Below, piece by piece: positions 51,667 to 63,098 of a stretch of DNA of 64,000 bases. The position numbers were made by a program, and so were the translations under genes. Numbering within the stretch: position 1 is the first letter of the stretch; each line of letters starts with the position of its first letter. Source of the stretch: KBS-96 sp964247975 (GTDB taxonomy: Bacteria > Acidobacteriota > Terriglobia > Bryobacterales > Bryobacteraceae); the NCBI GenBank assembly GCA_964247975.1, contig CAXTWH010000015.1, positions 1 through 64,000 on the forward strand, given 5' to 3'. The notes below the pieces were generated by a model. That model was given only the letters and a program-made list of their open reading frames with translations. It was not told the origin of the DNA and ran no database searches.

Positions 51667-52125
51667 TTATAACTGTTCCGCAGCGGAACGGGCAGCTAGA
51701 TCGCCAATTAAGGGAAGATGAACGGATCGTTCCTGGGCAGCCGCGATCAGCAAATAAATCCAAGTAAATACAACCGCACTTTTTAACAAATCGACAAAGC
51801 CGTGCCCAAGCCAACTGTCGTTGAAACTGATCCAAAAGAAAGGCCGGAGAACAGAGGAGATCAGCAGAAAAACAACAAAAAGGTAAACGGACTGAAAAGC
51901 GTTGAAACGGACTTTGATATTGGTCCGGTAACGTTGAATGGCTAGAAAAACAATGGAAGGAATGACTCCGAAGACGGGAATGTAGCAAAGCACCGAAGCG
52001 GTGCGATTGCTGAGTCCGGCTAGCGGGTCGGCGTATTCCAGCCGTTGCGCTTGTCGTGTTCCGCAGTTAGAGCAGAAAACAGCTTGAGGCGTAACGGCAA
52101 CTCCGCAATTAGTGCAGTATGGCAA
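51667..52125 (-). CDS. Zinc-ribbon membrane protein (DUF4870-like)
   Basis: 152 residues. It starts with a zinc ribbon, MPYCTNCGVAVTPQAVFCSNCGTRQ (two CxxC pairs). Three or four membrane helices follow (SVLCYIPVFGVIPSIVFLAIQRY, VYLFVVFLLISSVLRPFFW, LLKSAVVFTWIYLLIAAAQ), like small DUF4870-type proteins. Function unknown. It lies 21 bp upstream of argC, in the same direction, but the operator and TATAAT box between them suggest argC has its own promoter. Confidence 0.8.
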   Translation of the reverse strand: MPYCTNCGVAVTPQAVFCSNCGTRQAQRLEYADPLAGLSNRTASVLCYIPVFGVIPSIVFLAIQRYRTNIKVRFNAFQSVYLFVVFLLISSVLRPFFWISFNDSWLGHGFVDLLKSAVVFTWIYLLIAAAQERSVHLPLIGDLAARSAAEQL

Positions 52126-52247
52126 TGAATTCTCGACCTTTTCCTATCATAAGTACGTTTTGCCGTTGTTGAATGTTCCCGGCGAAAAAGGTTAATGGCG
52201 CAAAGCTTCAGGAACGAAAAGTTGAATCTGATAACATCATTGCCCGG

Positions 52248-53267
52248 ATGCGTATTTCGTTCACTTGGTTAATGTTTTTCTGTTTGCCGCTGTTCTTGTC
52301 GGCGCGCGCCAAAGACTTGGAAGTGTATTTCGTTGATGTGGAAGGCGGGCAGGCGACACTGATGGTGGCCCCTTCCGGCCAATCGGTGCTGGTGGATTCC
52401 GGATGGGGGGACAACAATTTCCGCGATGCCAACCGGATCGCGGCAGCGGCTAAGCTGGCAAAAATCAAGAAGATTGATTATTTTATTCTGACTCACTACC
52501 ACGATGACCACGTGGGCGGAGTGCGGCAATTAGTGCAAAAGCTGCCGGTAGGAACGTTTGTTGATCACGGCCCCAATCGGGAACAGTTCGACAAACGGGC
52601 GCAACAAAGAATGGTGTCTGATTATGAGCAGGCAGTTTCCGGCGCGCAGCATCTGGTGGTGAAGCCGGGAAACAAAATCCCGGTAAAAGGATTGGATGTC
52701 ACGGTAGTTACCGCAGACGGCAATGCGCTTTCAACCGCTTTGCCGGGCGCGGGCGACCAGAACAGTTATTGCGCCGCTACGCCGGATAAAGAACAAGATC
52801 CGACCGAGAACGCGCGCTCCCTGGGCACATTCTGGCAGTTCGGCCAGTTTCGTATGGCAGACCTAGGGGATTTGACCTGGAACAAGGAAAAAGGGTTGAT
52901 GTGCCCGGTAAACCGGTTGGGCAAAGTGGATGTGTTCATCGTGTCGCATCACGGATTGAACTGGAGCAACAGTCCGGCGTTAGTGGATGCGATTGCGCCC
53001 AAGGTGGCGATTATGGATAACGGAGCGAAAAAGGGCGGATCACCTTCTACCTACGATCTGTTAAAAGCCGCTTCAGGATTACAGGCAATCTGGCAATTGC
53101 ATTTCGCCGAGGAAGGCGGAAAAGAGCATAACGCGCCGGATTCCTTTATTGCCAATGTTGATGAAGCGGACACAGGCTTTTATCTGAAGCTCACGGCGCA
53201 CGAGGACGGCAGCTTTGAAGTATACAATCCGCGAAACAAGCATTCCGAGCAGTACGGAACGAAATAA
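52248..53267 (+). CDS. Exported metallo-beta-lactamase-fold hydrolase (ComEC-MBL type)
   Basis: About 339 residues from ATG 52248, with signal peptide RISFTWLMFFCLPLFLSARA; the longer 52173 frame lacks one. The metal site is THYHDDHVGG (HxHxDH) and the C-terminal SHHGLNWSN. DVEGGQATLMVAPSGQSVLVDSGWG is the ComEC/Rec2 MBL start. Such exported enzymes have unclear targets, perhaps nucleic acids or phosphodiesters. It is convergent with the kinase gene, 20 bp apart. Confidence 0.9.
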   Translation: MRISFTWLMFFCLPLFLSARAKDLEVYFVDVEGGQATLMVAPSGQSVLVDSGWGDNNFRDANRIAAAAKLAKIKKIDYFILTHYHDDHVGGVRQLVQKLPVGTFVDHGPNREQFDKRAQQRMVSDYEQAVSGAQHLVVKPGNKIPVKGLDVTVVTADGNALSTALPGAGDQNSYCAATPDKEQDPTENARSLGTFWQFGQFRMADLGDLTWNKEKGLMCPVNRLGKVDVFIVSHHGLNWSNSPALVDAIAPKVAIMDNGAKKGGSPSTYDLLKAASGLQAIWQLHFAEEGGKEHNAPDSFIANVDEADTGFYLKLTAHEDGSFEVYNPRNKHSEQYGTK

Positions 53268-53287
53268 CGCCGGTTTAAAATGCCGGT

Positions 53288-56200
53288 TCAGCTTTTCGCT
53301 GCTGGGCAGCACAGCGATTCGATGGTGGAATAAAGCTCCGGCCAGCGGATCGGCTTGGAAACAAAAGCATCCATGCCCACAGCTAGGCATTTTTCGCGAT
53401 CTCCCTGCATGGTTTGCGCGGTCATCGCCACAATGGGGATATGAGCATTCAACGCCAGTTCCAAACTGCGGATGGCAGCGGTTGCTTCAATGCCGTCCAT
53501 TTCCGGCATCTGCACGTCCATCAGGATAAGGTCATAGTCGCTGTTTTTAAAAGCATCCACTGCAAGTTTTCCGTTGTCGGCTACGGTGACATTATGGCCT
53601 TGTTTGCTTAATAAACGGACAGCCAGAGTTTGGTTTACATGATTGTCTTCGGCCAGCAGAATGCGAAGCGGTCCGGTGAGCAGCCCCTGCTGGGATGTCT
53701 GGCTTGGCGGAGCGGCAGTGATTACCGGTTCCGCCGCCAATTTGAGCGGAACACGGATAGTGAAGGTGCTGCCTATGCCGGGCTCGCTTTCCACTGAGAT
53801 CGTGCCGTGCATCAAAGATGTAAGTTTATGGCAAATGGAAAGCCCCAGGCCGGTGCCGCCAAATGTGCGCGCAATGGAGTTATCCGCTTGTCGGAACGAC
53901 TCGAAAATGCGCTTCTGTTTATCTTTGGCGATGCCAATACCCGAATCCTGCACCGAAAGCCAGAGTGTAACTGTGTCAGCATCCTGCTGTTCGCTTCGCG
54001 CGCACACAGTGATGAACCCGGCAGCGGTGAACTTGATGGCATTGCCGACCAAGTTCAAGAGAATTTGGCGCAATCGCAGCACATCACCCACAAAGGAATC
54101 CGGCAAGTTTTCCGCAAATTCAGTAGTGAAGCGCAGTTCTTTTTCCTGCATGCGAAAGGCGAAAGTCTGGGCTGTTTCAGTGATAAGCTGGCGCAAAGAG
54201 AAAGGAGCGAGATAAAGCTCAAGTTTGCCGGCTTCAATTTTGGATAAATCCAGCAGATCGTTCAGAATGGCCAGCAGAGAATCGCCGGAAGAGCGAATAA
54301 CCTCAATCGATTCGCGTTGTTCCGCCGGAGAACTGGCATGGAGCGCCAGTTCCGCCATACCTAGTATGCCGTTCAAGGGCGTACGCAATTCATGGCTCAT
54401 GTTAGCCAGAAACTGACTTTTTGCATCACAAGCGGCTTCGGCTTTTTCCCTCAACAGCTCCACTTCAGTCAGCTTTTGCCCGATGACCCTGGTTTGCGCT
54501 TCCACGCGGCGGCGCAGAACCATGACCCACATCAAAACAGCGACAATGGCAAAAAGAGTGAAGCACAAGGAAATCAAGGCGCGCGTTTGCGTAAACCACG
54601 GCGCAGGTGTTACTACCTTGCAGGCAGAAGGCGAATCGATCAGGATGTCAAAAGCATACGGCACCAGATGGGAATGGAACAGTTTTGCTTTCACAAGCAA
54701 AATACCTGTAATCGAAAGAGTCGATCCGGTTTGAAAAATTGGTAATCCGCTAGCGCCGTGGACTGTGAAGTTGAATTTGCCGGACCGTAGCAGCAGAGTC
54801 TCTTCATAACTACTAATCAGTTGATTCAGCAGCTTGCCTTCAATGTGTACTAATTGGCCATGAACAGCGGCGGCCAGCGCGGTATCAGCAGTAACAGTAA
54901 TCGGCTGAAGGGGTAGGCCGGATGACAGGCGAGTGATAGAGGCGTGCTGAAGTTCAGCGGAATAATCTCCAGGCACCGCAAAACCAACCACGTCAACAAT
55001 GTCTCCTAACGACAGATTGATCTTATTGTGATCACGAATCATCACCGTGCCGGAATTGTCACGAATCCAAGTGGGGCCAGCACTTTGGGTGCTTTCAACT
55101 TGCCCTCTCACGTGCACGCGCCGATCAGGTTCTTCATGAGGCGAAAACTGCAGCAACTGCTTAATTTGTTTTATTTTTTGAATTTGTTCACTGGTTGCGG
55201 AAGATTTGATTATTTTAAACTGTTTCAAGTTTGGCGTGAACAGCCGGACGCCTAGAATCTGCCTTTTTGAATTGAATAGAGTGGCACAAGCGCCTTGAAC
55301 TCGCACTACGGCATTGATCCAATCGGAAGGAATCTGTTCTAATGCCGGTAATTGCACTTCAAACTGATGCGATCCTTTATTCAGCGTCGCGATAAACCGT
55401 TTATCTTCCGTGCGGATGCGCTGAATGACACCCTCCATTTCCACCCATTGGCTGTCACTGCTGCCTTGAAAAAGGCTTTCAAGATCTACATGAAACGGCG
55501 CGGGTAGCGATGAATGCCCTATTATCTGAATTTTCGGCTGCTGCACTAAAGGCATAAAATCGCCAGGACCGGAAACGCCGGAAACAATAACACGGTCACC
55601 CGCTTTGAGTTCTTTAATCAAAGCAACGCCATTAGTTGACACATAGACCCCGCCATAAGCATCCTGAACGAACAACATTTGCCAGTCTGGATCATAATAA
55701 GTAACAACTGCATGCAAGCGAACTGGCCAGCCCAGCAAGGCTTCGGATACGGTCAGCGCGCGCACATCTTTCGATCTGCGCAGTTCAATTTGATGGTTGG
55801 ATGATACAGCGGATTTTAGATTGACAAGGGTAGCATCTTTCAACGCAAGCACCCCGTTTTCATGAACAACAAAAGCAACAATGTCCTGTTCAGTTTTTCC
55901 TGAGAAGTCCAAGCCGTTCCCGTCCATCACGGGGATAGAGCCGGTGGCGTCCTCCAGAACGTTACCAATGTTGTTTTTCAGTTGTTTTGCGCGTCCGCGC
56001 AGCCGAATCCGATGGATTGGTGAAGGAAGCGGCAAAGCGCGAATTTCCGCCACTGTTTTTAACGGTAATTTTTCAGGATCAGATGCTGGCCGGATTGTTT
56101 TTATGTACTTCCGGCTGGGCGTAGAAAATTGCAATTCTGTTACCTTGCCATTTACGTCTGAACCGGTAGTGACAACTCCAGTTACGCTGATCTCAGCGTC

Positions 56201-56809
56201 TGTAATTTGGTTGAGCGTTTCAGAGCGATCATCTATCACCTGAACATTCAGTACTCCACCGCCTTCGACTTGCAAAGGAATGAGTAGATTGCCGGAAACA
56301 TCGACTTGTCCCATTCGCGCAACTCCATTAATAGCTACCAAAACATTGTCAAAATTTCCAGTGAGAAGCCGGTTAAGAGAAACACGAAGCGGTTTGGGAA
56401 GCGATGCGGCGCTTAAATCCTGAACACTGGCTTTCGTGACCTGATTGAGATTCACGGAAGCGCCGACTGTGCCGGCAATTTCGACCTGGTGGCCCAACCA
56501 TTTATCATCCGCTTCCTGGGCCAGTTCTACCCGGATTGCTCCGGTTTGGTCCTGGACGGTTACAAACCCAGAAGCTATGTTCACCAAAGTAACGACGCCT
56601 CGAAATCTAATCGTTGTTGGCAAGTTATGTCGGGTAGTAAGCGTTTTTGTTTCCGCTACAGTCAGAACTGAGTTATTGATGCGAGCGCGGGATGAACAAG
56701 CGGCCATCAACGCGAACGCCGTAAGAGCAGCCAATAAGGAAAACTTCCGCGCTGGCGGAATGCCAATCTCGACCTGAGCAATTTTCAAATGTTTTGCTTC
56801 GCCACACAT
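53288..56809 (-). CDS. Hybrid histidine kinase with seven tandem beta (OB-like) sensor modules
   Basis: About 1173 residues from ATG 56809; ATG 56911 would add 34. After a hydrophobic segment (SLLAALTAFALMAACSS, possible lipobox Cys) come seven modules spaced 89-110 residues apart, each starting near 67, 158, 268, 363, 456, 565 and 654 with a motif like VRLRGxVT and later VQDxxGxIxV. A membrane helix (about 745-765), HisKA with H806 in MSHELRTPLNG, HATPase (LLNLVGNAIKF, GTGLGLSI) and a C-terminal receiver (ILLAEDNHVNQTL, VQMPEMDG) follow. The extracellular beta modules probably sense a surface ligand; ligand unknown. Confidence 0.92.
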   Translation of the reverse strand: MCGEAKHLKIAQVEIGIPPARKFSLLAALTAFALMAACSSRARINNSVLTVAETKTLTTRHNLPTTIRFRGVVTLVNIASGFVTVQDQTGAIRVELAQEADDKWLGHQVEIAGTVGASVNLNQVTKASVQDLSAASLPKPLRVSLNRLLTGNFDNVLVAINGVARMGQVDVSGNLLIPLQVEGGGVLNVQVIDDRSETLNQITDAEISVTGVVTTGSDVNGKVTELQFSTPSRKYIKTIRPASDPEKLPLKTVAEIRALPLPSPIHRIRLRGRAKQLKNNIGNVLEDATGSIPVMDGNGLDFSGKTEQDIVAFVVHENGVLALKDATLVNLKSAVSSNHQIELRRSKDVRALTVSEALLGWPVRLHAVVTYYDPDWQMLFVQDAYGGVYVSTNGVALIKELKAGDRVIVSGVSGPGDFMPLVQQPKIQIIGHSSLPAPFHVDLESLFQGSSDSQWVEMEGVIQRIRTEDKRFIATLNKGSHQFEVQLPALEQIPSDWINAVVRVQGACATLFNSKRQILGVRLFTPNLKQFKIIKSSATSEQIQKIKQIKQLLQFSPHEEPDRRVHVRGQVESTQSAGPTWIRDNSGTVMIRDHNKINLSLGDIVDVVGFAVPGDYSAELQHASITRLSSGLPLQPITVTADTALAAAVHGQLVHIEGKLLNQLISSYEETLLLRSGKFNFTVHGASGLPIFQTGSTLSITGILLVKAKLFHSHLVPYAFDILIDSPSACKVVTPAPWFTQTRALISLCFTLFAIVAVLMWVMVLRRRVEAQTRVIGQKLTEVELLREKAEAACDAKSQFLANMSHELRTPLNGILGMAELALHASSPAEQRESIEVIRSSGDSLLAILNDLLDLSKIEAGKLELYLAPFSLRQLITETAQTFAFRMQEKELRFTTEFAENLPDSFVGDVLRLRQILLNLVGNAIKFTAAGFITVCARSEQQDADTVTLWLSVQDSGIGIAKDKQKRIFESFRQADNSIARTFGGTGLGLSICHKLTSLMHGTISVESEPGIGSTFTIRVPLKLAAEPVITAAPPSQTSQQGLLTGPLRILLAEDNHVNQTLAVRLLSKQGHNVTVADNGKLAVDAFKNSDYDLILMDVQMPEMDGIEATAAIRSLELALNAHIPIVAMTAQTMQGDREKCLAVGMDAFVSKPIRWPELYSTIESLCCPAAKS

Positions 56810-57044
56810 CGTGGTCACATCCCGGGCGCAGATCTCATAATCAGCTATCGGGAGAACAACAGGAAAACTGTAGGAATTGCTTTCCAAGCGGAACGACGAG
56901 TAAGTGTACAATGGCGCGAACCACTCTGATTACGCTACGCGGTTCGGAAATCCTTTACAATGCAATTATCCAAGCAGATCGGATTTTCGGACGCTGGTTT
57001 TCCGGCGTTGAGAATGCCCGCACCAAAAAATCGGGAGCAACTTG

Positions 57045-57500
57045 ATGATTCGTTTAAAAATAAATGGAGCTGTCCGGGAGTTTAATGGCGATCCGGAGAT
57101 GCCTTTGTTGTGGTATCTGCGTGATTCATTGCAGTTAACAGGCGCAAAGTTCGGCTGCGGCGTAGGACTTTGCGGCGCTTGCACAGTGCATGTTAATGGC
57201 GCTGCCGCCAGGAGCTGCGCGACCCCGATGAAGGGATTAACGGGCAAGGAAGTGACAACCATTGAAGGATTGAGCGCTAATGGCAGCCACCCGGTACAGA
57301 TCGCCTGGAAAGAAAATAATGTTCCCCAATGCGGCTACTGCCAGTCAGGACAAATTATGCAGGCTGTAGCTTTGTTAAAGGACAAACCTCATCCGACCGA
57401 TGATGATATTGAATCCGGCATGCAAGGCAATATCTGCCGCTGCGGAACTTATCAACGTATTCGTAAGGCCATCAAACAAGCAGCGGGGGTGACGGCATGA
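57045..57500 (+). CDS. [2Fe-2S] subunit of a molybdenum hydroxylase (IorA-type)
   Basis: About 151 residues from ATG 57045 with GGGAG upstream; TTG 57042 is the longer option. Two iron-sulfur centres: GCGVGLCGACTVHVNG ... C (plant-type) and QCGYCQSGQ ... GNICRCGTY (second cluster). Matches isoquinoline 1-oxidoreductase alpha and CO dehydrogenase small subunits. It carries electrons for the next gene's large subunit, with which it overlaps by 4 bp. Confidence 0.95.
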   Translation: MIRLKINGAVREFNGDPEMPLLWYLRDSLQLTGAKFGCGVGLCGACTVHVNGAAARSCATPMKGLTGKEVTTIEGLSANGSHPVQIAWKENNVPQCGYCQSGQIMQAVALLKDKPHPTDDDIESGMQGNICRCGTYQRIRKAIKQAAGVTA

Positions 57501-59731
57501 GCAGCAATAATGTTCGTCTGGTAAGCCGCCGCGGTTTTCTGGGCAGTGTTTTCGCTTCAGGCGCATTAATTCTAGGATCGCGGGTTGTTCCGTCGCTTGC
57601 CAGCGCGCAGGAAGCAACACAGGAATCGGCCACGTGGAAGCCGAATGTGTTTGTCGGCTTGAACCCGGACGGTTCGGTCATTTTGATTGCGCACCGGTCC
57701 GAAATGGGAACGGGCATCAAAACTTCACTACCAATGGTGCTGGCAGATGAAATGGAAGCGGACTGGAACCACGTTCGCGTTCAACAGGCAATTGGGGACG
57801 AATCGCTTTACGGATCCCAGGATACAGATGGATCGGCTTCGATTCGCGAGTTCTACCCAATCATGCGTGAAATGGGCGCTTCAGCACGATTAATGCTGGA
57901 ACGGGCGGCGGCGGAAAAGTGGAATGTTCCAGCCAGCGAATGCAAAGCACAGATGCATGAGGTGGTCCATTCCGGAAGCGGCAAAAAGGCTGGATTCGGC
58001 GAACTGGCTTCGCTTGCAGCGCGCCAGACTACACCAAAAAAAGAAGAATTAAAACTGAAGGACGTTTCACAATTTCGCTACATCGGCAAAGGTGTTCCTT
58101 CGGTGGACCTTGATGCTGTTGTGACCGGGCACGGCATGTTCGGAATGGATGCCACTCGGCCCGGCATGGTATATGCCTCCATTGCGCGACCGCCGGTACT
58201 GGGCGGCACCATGAAATCCTTTGACGATAAAGAAGCAAGGGGCGTGCATGGCGTTCAACAGACTATGGTGATTGAAGGCTATAAGCCGCCAGTCGGCTTT
58301 CAGGCGTTGGGCGGCGTGGCGGTACTAGCCGACAATACCTGGGCGGCGATGCAGGGCCGCAAAAAATTAAAAGTGGAATGGGAGTTCGGTACTAACGCCA
58401 TCTACCAGTCCGAGACGTACAAGCGTGAACTGATTGCTACTTCGCAGAAGCCGCAGAAGGTCATCCGCAATGTTGGCGATGTGGACGCAGCATTCGCTCA
58501 ATCTAACAAGGTAATTGAGGCGCAGTATTACACTCCGCTGCTGGCTCATGCGTCTATGGAGCCGCCGGTTGCAATCGCGGAGTTCAAGGATGGAAAGGTC
58601 GAAACCTGGTCTCCGACGCAGAATCCGGAAGGAGTGCGGGAAACAGTAGCGGCGGCGCTTGGCATTGATAAGAAGAATGTCACGGCGCATGTGACTTTGT
58701 TAGGCGGCGGATTCGGGCGCAAATCGAAGCCGGATTACGTAGCGGAAGCCGCGCTGCTTTCCAAGAAGGTCGGAAAGCCGGTGAAAGTCGTTTGGAGCAG
58801 GGAAGAGGATATCGGCTTCGATTATTACCATTCCACTGCGGCTATGTACATGAAAGCGGCGCTCGACCCATCCGGTAAGCCGGTAGCTTGGCTACAGCGT
58901 TCCGTATTTCCGCCGATCGGCTCGACGTTCAAAGATGGTGAGAAATATGCCGATGAAGGCGAACTGGAAATGGGCTGGTCGAACGTGCCGTTCGATATTC
59001 CCAATCATCGGGCGGAAAATGGACCGGCAGAAGCGCATGTGCGCATTGGCTGGTTGCGCTCGGTAGCGAATGTTTATCATGCTTACGCAGTGCAGTCGTT
59101 TATCGATGAACTGGCGCATGAAGCGGGCCGCGACCCGGTGGAGTATTGGCTTCAGGTTCTGGGACCGGCGCGACAGTTAAGCGGAGTGAAACCGGAAAAG
59201 GACAGCAAATTCGACCTGAACCGCTTGCGTCGAGTGGCCGAAGTCGCCGCTGAGAAATCCGGTTGGGCTAATAAAAAGTCGGGCAATGGACGGGCGTTAG
59301 GCTTTGCGGCTCATCGTAGCTTCTACAGTTATGTAGCGGCTGTAGTGGAAGTGGGTGTAGACGCGAAAGGCCGATTGCGGATTCCGCGCGTAGATTTGGC
59401 GGTGGATGCGGGCCGCATTATCAATCCGGATCGGGTGATTGCGCAATTTGAAGGCGCTGCCGTATTTGGAACCAGCATCGCCATGCTGGGCGAAATCACC
59501 GCAGCCGATGGCCGCGTTCAACAAAGCAACTTCCATAATTATCCGGTAGCGCGAATCAATGAGTCTCCTGTTGAAACGCATATTCACCTGATTGGTTTGG
59601 ATGAAAACCCGCCTAGCGGCGTGGGCGAGCCTGGGGTGCCGCCGATAGCTCCGGCAATCTGCAATGCGATCTTTGCGGCTACGGGCAAGCGCATCCGCGA
59701 ACTGCCGATCCGCAAGCAGAAATTGATTTAG
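57497..59731 (+). CDS. Molybdopterin-binding large subunit, xanthine dehydrogenase/IorB family
   Basis: 744 residues, typical for the IorB type. The N-terminus has a Tat signal (SRRGFLGSVFASGALILGSRV), so the enzyme is exported folded. PDGSVILIAHRSEMGTGIKTSLPMVLADEM, the cofactor loops GGGFGRKSKPDYVAEA and VHIRIGWLRSV-like, and the C-terminal GVGEPGVPPIAPAICNAIFAATGKR are conserved, including the Glu near the active site. Together with the ferredoxin-like subunit it forms a two-subunit hydroxylase; no FAD subunit is present. It likely oxidises an aldehyde or N-heterocycle in the periplasm. Confidence 0.95.
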   Translation: MSSNNVRLVSRRGFLGSVFASGALILGSRVVPSLASAQEATQESATWKPNVFVGLNPDGSVILIAHRSEMGTGIKTSLPMVLADEMEADWNHVRVQQAIGDESLYGSQDTDGSASIREFYPIMREMGASARLMLERAAAEKWNVPASECKAQMHEVVHSGSGKKAGFGELASLAARQTTPKKEELKLKDVSQFRYIGKGVPSVDLDAVVTGHGMFGMDATRPGMVYASIARPPVLGGTMKSFDDKEARGVHGVQQTMVIEGYKPPVGFQALGGVAVLADNTWAAMQGRKKLKVEWEFGTNAIYQSETYKRELIATSQKPQKVIRNVGDVDAAFAQSNKVIEAQYYTPLLAHASMEPPVAIAEFKDGKVETWSPTQNPEGVRETVAAALGIDKKNVTAHVTLLGGGFGRKSKPDYVAEAALLSKKVGKPVKVVWSREEDIGFDYYHSTAAMYMKAALDPSGKPVAWLQRSVFPPIGSTFKDGEKYADEGELEMGWSNVPFDIPNHRAENGPAEAHVRIGWLRSVANVYHAYAVQSFIDELAHEAGRDPVEYWLQVLGPARQLSGVKPEKDSKFDLNRLRRVAEVAAEKSGWANKKSGNGRALGFAAHRSFYSYVAAVVEVGVDAKGRLRIPRVDLAVDAGRIINPDRVIAQFEGAAVFGTSIAMLGEITAADGRVQQSNFHNYPVARINESPVETHIHLIGLDENPPSGVGEPGVPPIAPAICNAIFAATGKRIRELPIRKQKLI

Positions 59732-59740
59732 GGGAGGGCA

Positions 59741-60253
59741 ATGATGAGCGTATCGCAAGCGGTTTCACTGGAAGAATATCTGCGAACAACCTATCGGCCT
59801 GACTGCGATTGGATTGACGGCGAGTTGCGGGAGCGGAATTTGGGGCAGTTTGATCATGCACGTTTACAGGGATTTTTGACAGCACTTTTGTTTTTTAATG
59901 AAAAGAACTGGAAAATCATTGCGCTTCCCGGACAGCGTTTGCGGGTGAGCGCCAAGTGCTATCGAATTCCCGATCTGCTGGTGGTGTCTGACGATTACGA
60001 TCGCTCGCCGGTGGTCAATATTCCCCCTCTGCTTTGCGTTGAGATTTTGTCGCCTGACGATTCCATGCGCGAGATTGTGGAGCGATGCGAGGATTACCTG
60101 AACATGGGTGTTCCAGCGGTGTGGATTTTTGATCCTTATCGGAAACGAGCGTATGTGAAGAGTTCACAAGGACTGCATGAAGCGGAAACAAACAGCATTC
60201 TTCAGTGTGGACCCATTGAAATCTCACTGGCAGAAGTGTTTGCGGAAGCTTGA
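59741..60253 (+). CDS. Uma2-family (DUF820) putative restriction endonuclease fold protein
   Basis: 170 residues. VSLEEYLRTTYRPDCDWIDGELRERNLG, the PD-(D/E)XK segment RIPDLLVVSDDYDRSP...LCVEILSPDDSMREIVERCEDYLNMGVPAVWIFDPYRKRA are the family marks (metal-binding Asp and Glu). Uma2 proteins are widespread, sometimes in many copies, with no proved role in restriction. ATG 59741 has GGGGAGGG 4 bp upstream. Between the hydroxylase and RidA genes, 9 and 6 bp away. Confidence 0.9.
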   Translation: MMSVSQAVSLEEYLRTTYRPDCDWIDGELRERNLGQFDHARLQGFLTALLFFNEKNWKIIALPGQRLRVSAKCYRIPDLLVVSDDYDRSPVVNIPPLLCVEILSPDDSMREIVERCEDYLNMGVPAVWIFDPYRKRAYVKSSQGLHEAETNSILQCGPIEISLAEVFAEA

Positions 60254-60259
60254 GATTGA

Positions 60260-60649
60260 ATGCTTCCAGATCGCCAGAATTTTTCTTCCAGCGCGAAATG
60301 GGAAGAAATCGTCGGTTATAGCCGGAGTGTGCGAGTCGGCAATCATCTTTCCCTTTCAGGAACTACCGCCACTGATGCAAACGGTGAAATTATCGGCGTG
60401 AACGATGGATATGCGCAGGCAATTCAGTGTTTGCGCAATATTGAAGCTGCCTTGCAGCAAGCCGGAGCAGCTTTAGCGAACGTGGTCCGCACACGGATGT
60501 TTGTTACCGATATCAGCCGCTGGACAGAATACGGACGCGCTCACCAGGAGTTTTTCGGCCAGATTCGGCCTTGTGCCACGATGGTGGAAGTGCGCGCCTT
60601 AATTGATCCGCGAATGCTGATTGAAATCGAAGTGGAAGCCGAACTGTAA
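60260..60649 (+). CDS. RidA/YjgF family protein
   Basis: 129 residues. RVGNHLSLSGTTATDANGEII, QCLRNIEAALQQAGAALANVVRTRMFVTDISRW and PCATMVEVRALIDPRMLIEIEVEAEL are the RidA signatures, with the Arg of VRTRMFVT/ATMVEV pocket. It probably deaminates reactive enamines or imines, or binds small ligands. Its stop shares a base with the ATG of the cupin gene (TAATG), so they are coupled. The N-terminal extension of about 12 residues is unusual. Confidence 0.92.
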   Translation: MLPDRQNFSSSAKWEEIVGYSRSVRVGNHLSLSGTTATDANGEIIGVNDGYAQAIQCLRNIEAALQQAGAALANVVRTRMFVTDISRWTEYGRAHQEFFGQIRPCATMVEVRALIDPRMLIEIEVEAEL

Positions 60650-61005
60650 TGCCTAAACTGATTCCCGCTCCAACCCGGATTCCGGTTCCCGGAGATAAGC
60701 AGATTCATGAATATGTGGGCCGCGTAAATACGCAGTCTTCAGAAATCAGCGTGGCTCATATGAAAAGCCCGGCAGGTTGGAGCGAACCGGGCCAGCAGCC
60801 CACTTTTCAGGAGATTACGATTGTGCTGCAAGGCGCGCTGCGAGTGGAACATCAGAACGGTGTACTCGATGTGAAAGGCGGCCAAGCGATTGTTGTTGAA
60901 CCGGGCGAGTGGGTTCGCTACAGCACTCCTGCTGAAGGCGCTGAGTACGTAGCGATTTGTTTACCGGCTTTTGGGTTGGAAGAAGCGCGACGCGACAACG
61001 AATAA
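60649..61005 (+). CDS. Single-domain cupin protein
   Basis: 118 residues, a small beta-barrel: IHEYVGRVNTQSSEISVAHMKSPAGWSEPGQQPTFQEITIVLQGALRVEHQNGVLDVKGGQAIVVEPGEWVRYSTPAEGAEYVAICLPAF. The typical histidine metal ligands of cupin motif 1 are only partly present (E in FQEITIVL, H in VEHQNG), so metal binding is uncertain. It overlaps RidA by 1 bp and converges with the ABC-F gene, 9 bp apart. Confidence 0.9.
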   Translation: MPKLIPAPTRIPVPGDKQIHEYVGRVNTQSSEISVAHMKSPAGWSEPGQQPTFQEITIVLQGALRVEHQNGVLDVKGGQAIVVEPGEWVRYSTPAEGAEYVAICLPAFGLEEARRDNE

Positions 61006-61014
61006 ACAGCAGTG

Positions 61015-62946
<1,932 letters not shown>

Positions 62947-63052
62947 GGGCTAAAAAAATGGAAGAGGCAAAAGCTCTTCATATGTCATTGTCGCAGGCTG
63001 GATAGCCGTGGTGATAGTTAACCGTTCAGCGATTTCGAGCACTCTCAAAACA

Positions 63053-63077
63053 GCGTGAACTGCAACCCAGTTCACGC
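63053..63077. repeat. 25-bp inverted repeat before the esterase gene
   Basis: Perfect 10-bp arms GCGTGAACTG and CAGTTCACGC with a 5-nt loop. It lies 21 bp before the esterase ATG and could be a regulator site; it has no T-tract, so a terminator is unlikely. Confidence 0.55.
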
Positions 63078-63098
63078 ATCACACATCCAAATTAACAG

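Noticed and set aside
56911..57045. 44-codon frame leading into the [2Fe-2S] subunit gene (TGATG overlap)
   Set aside because: Overlap with the start is suggestive, but no homology or ribosome site was seen; it may be a small uORF, not enough to call.
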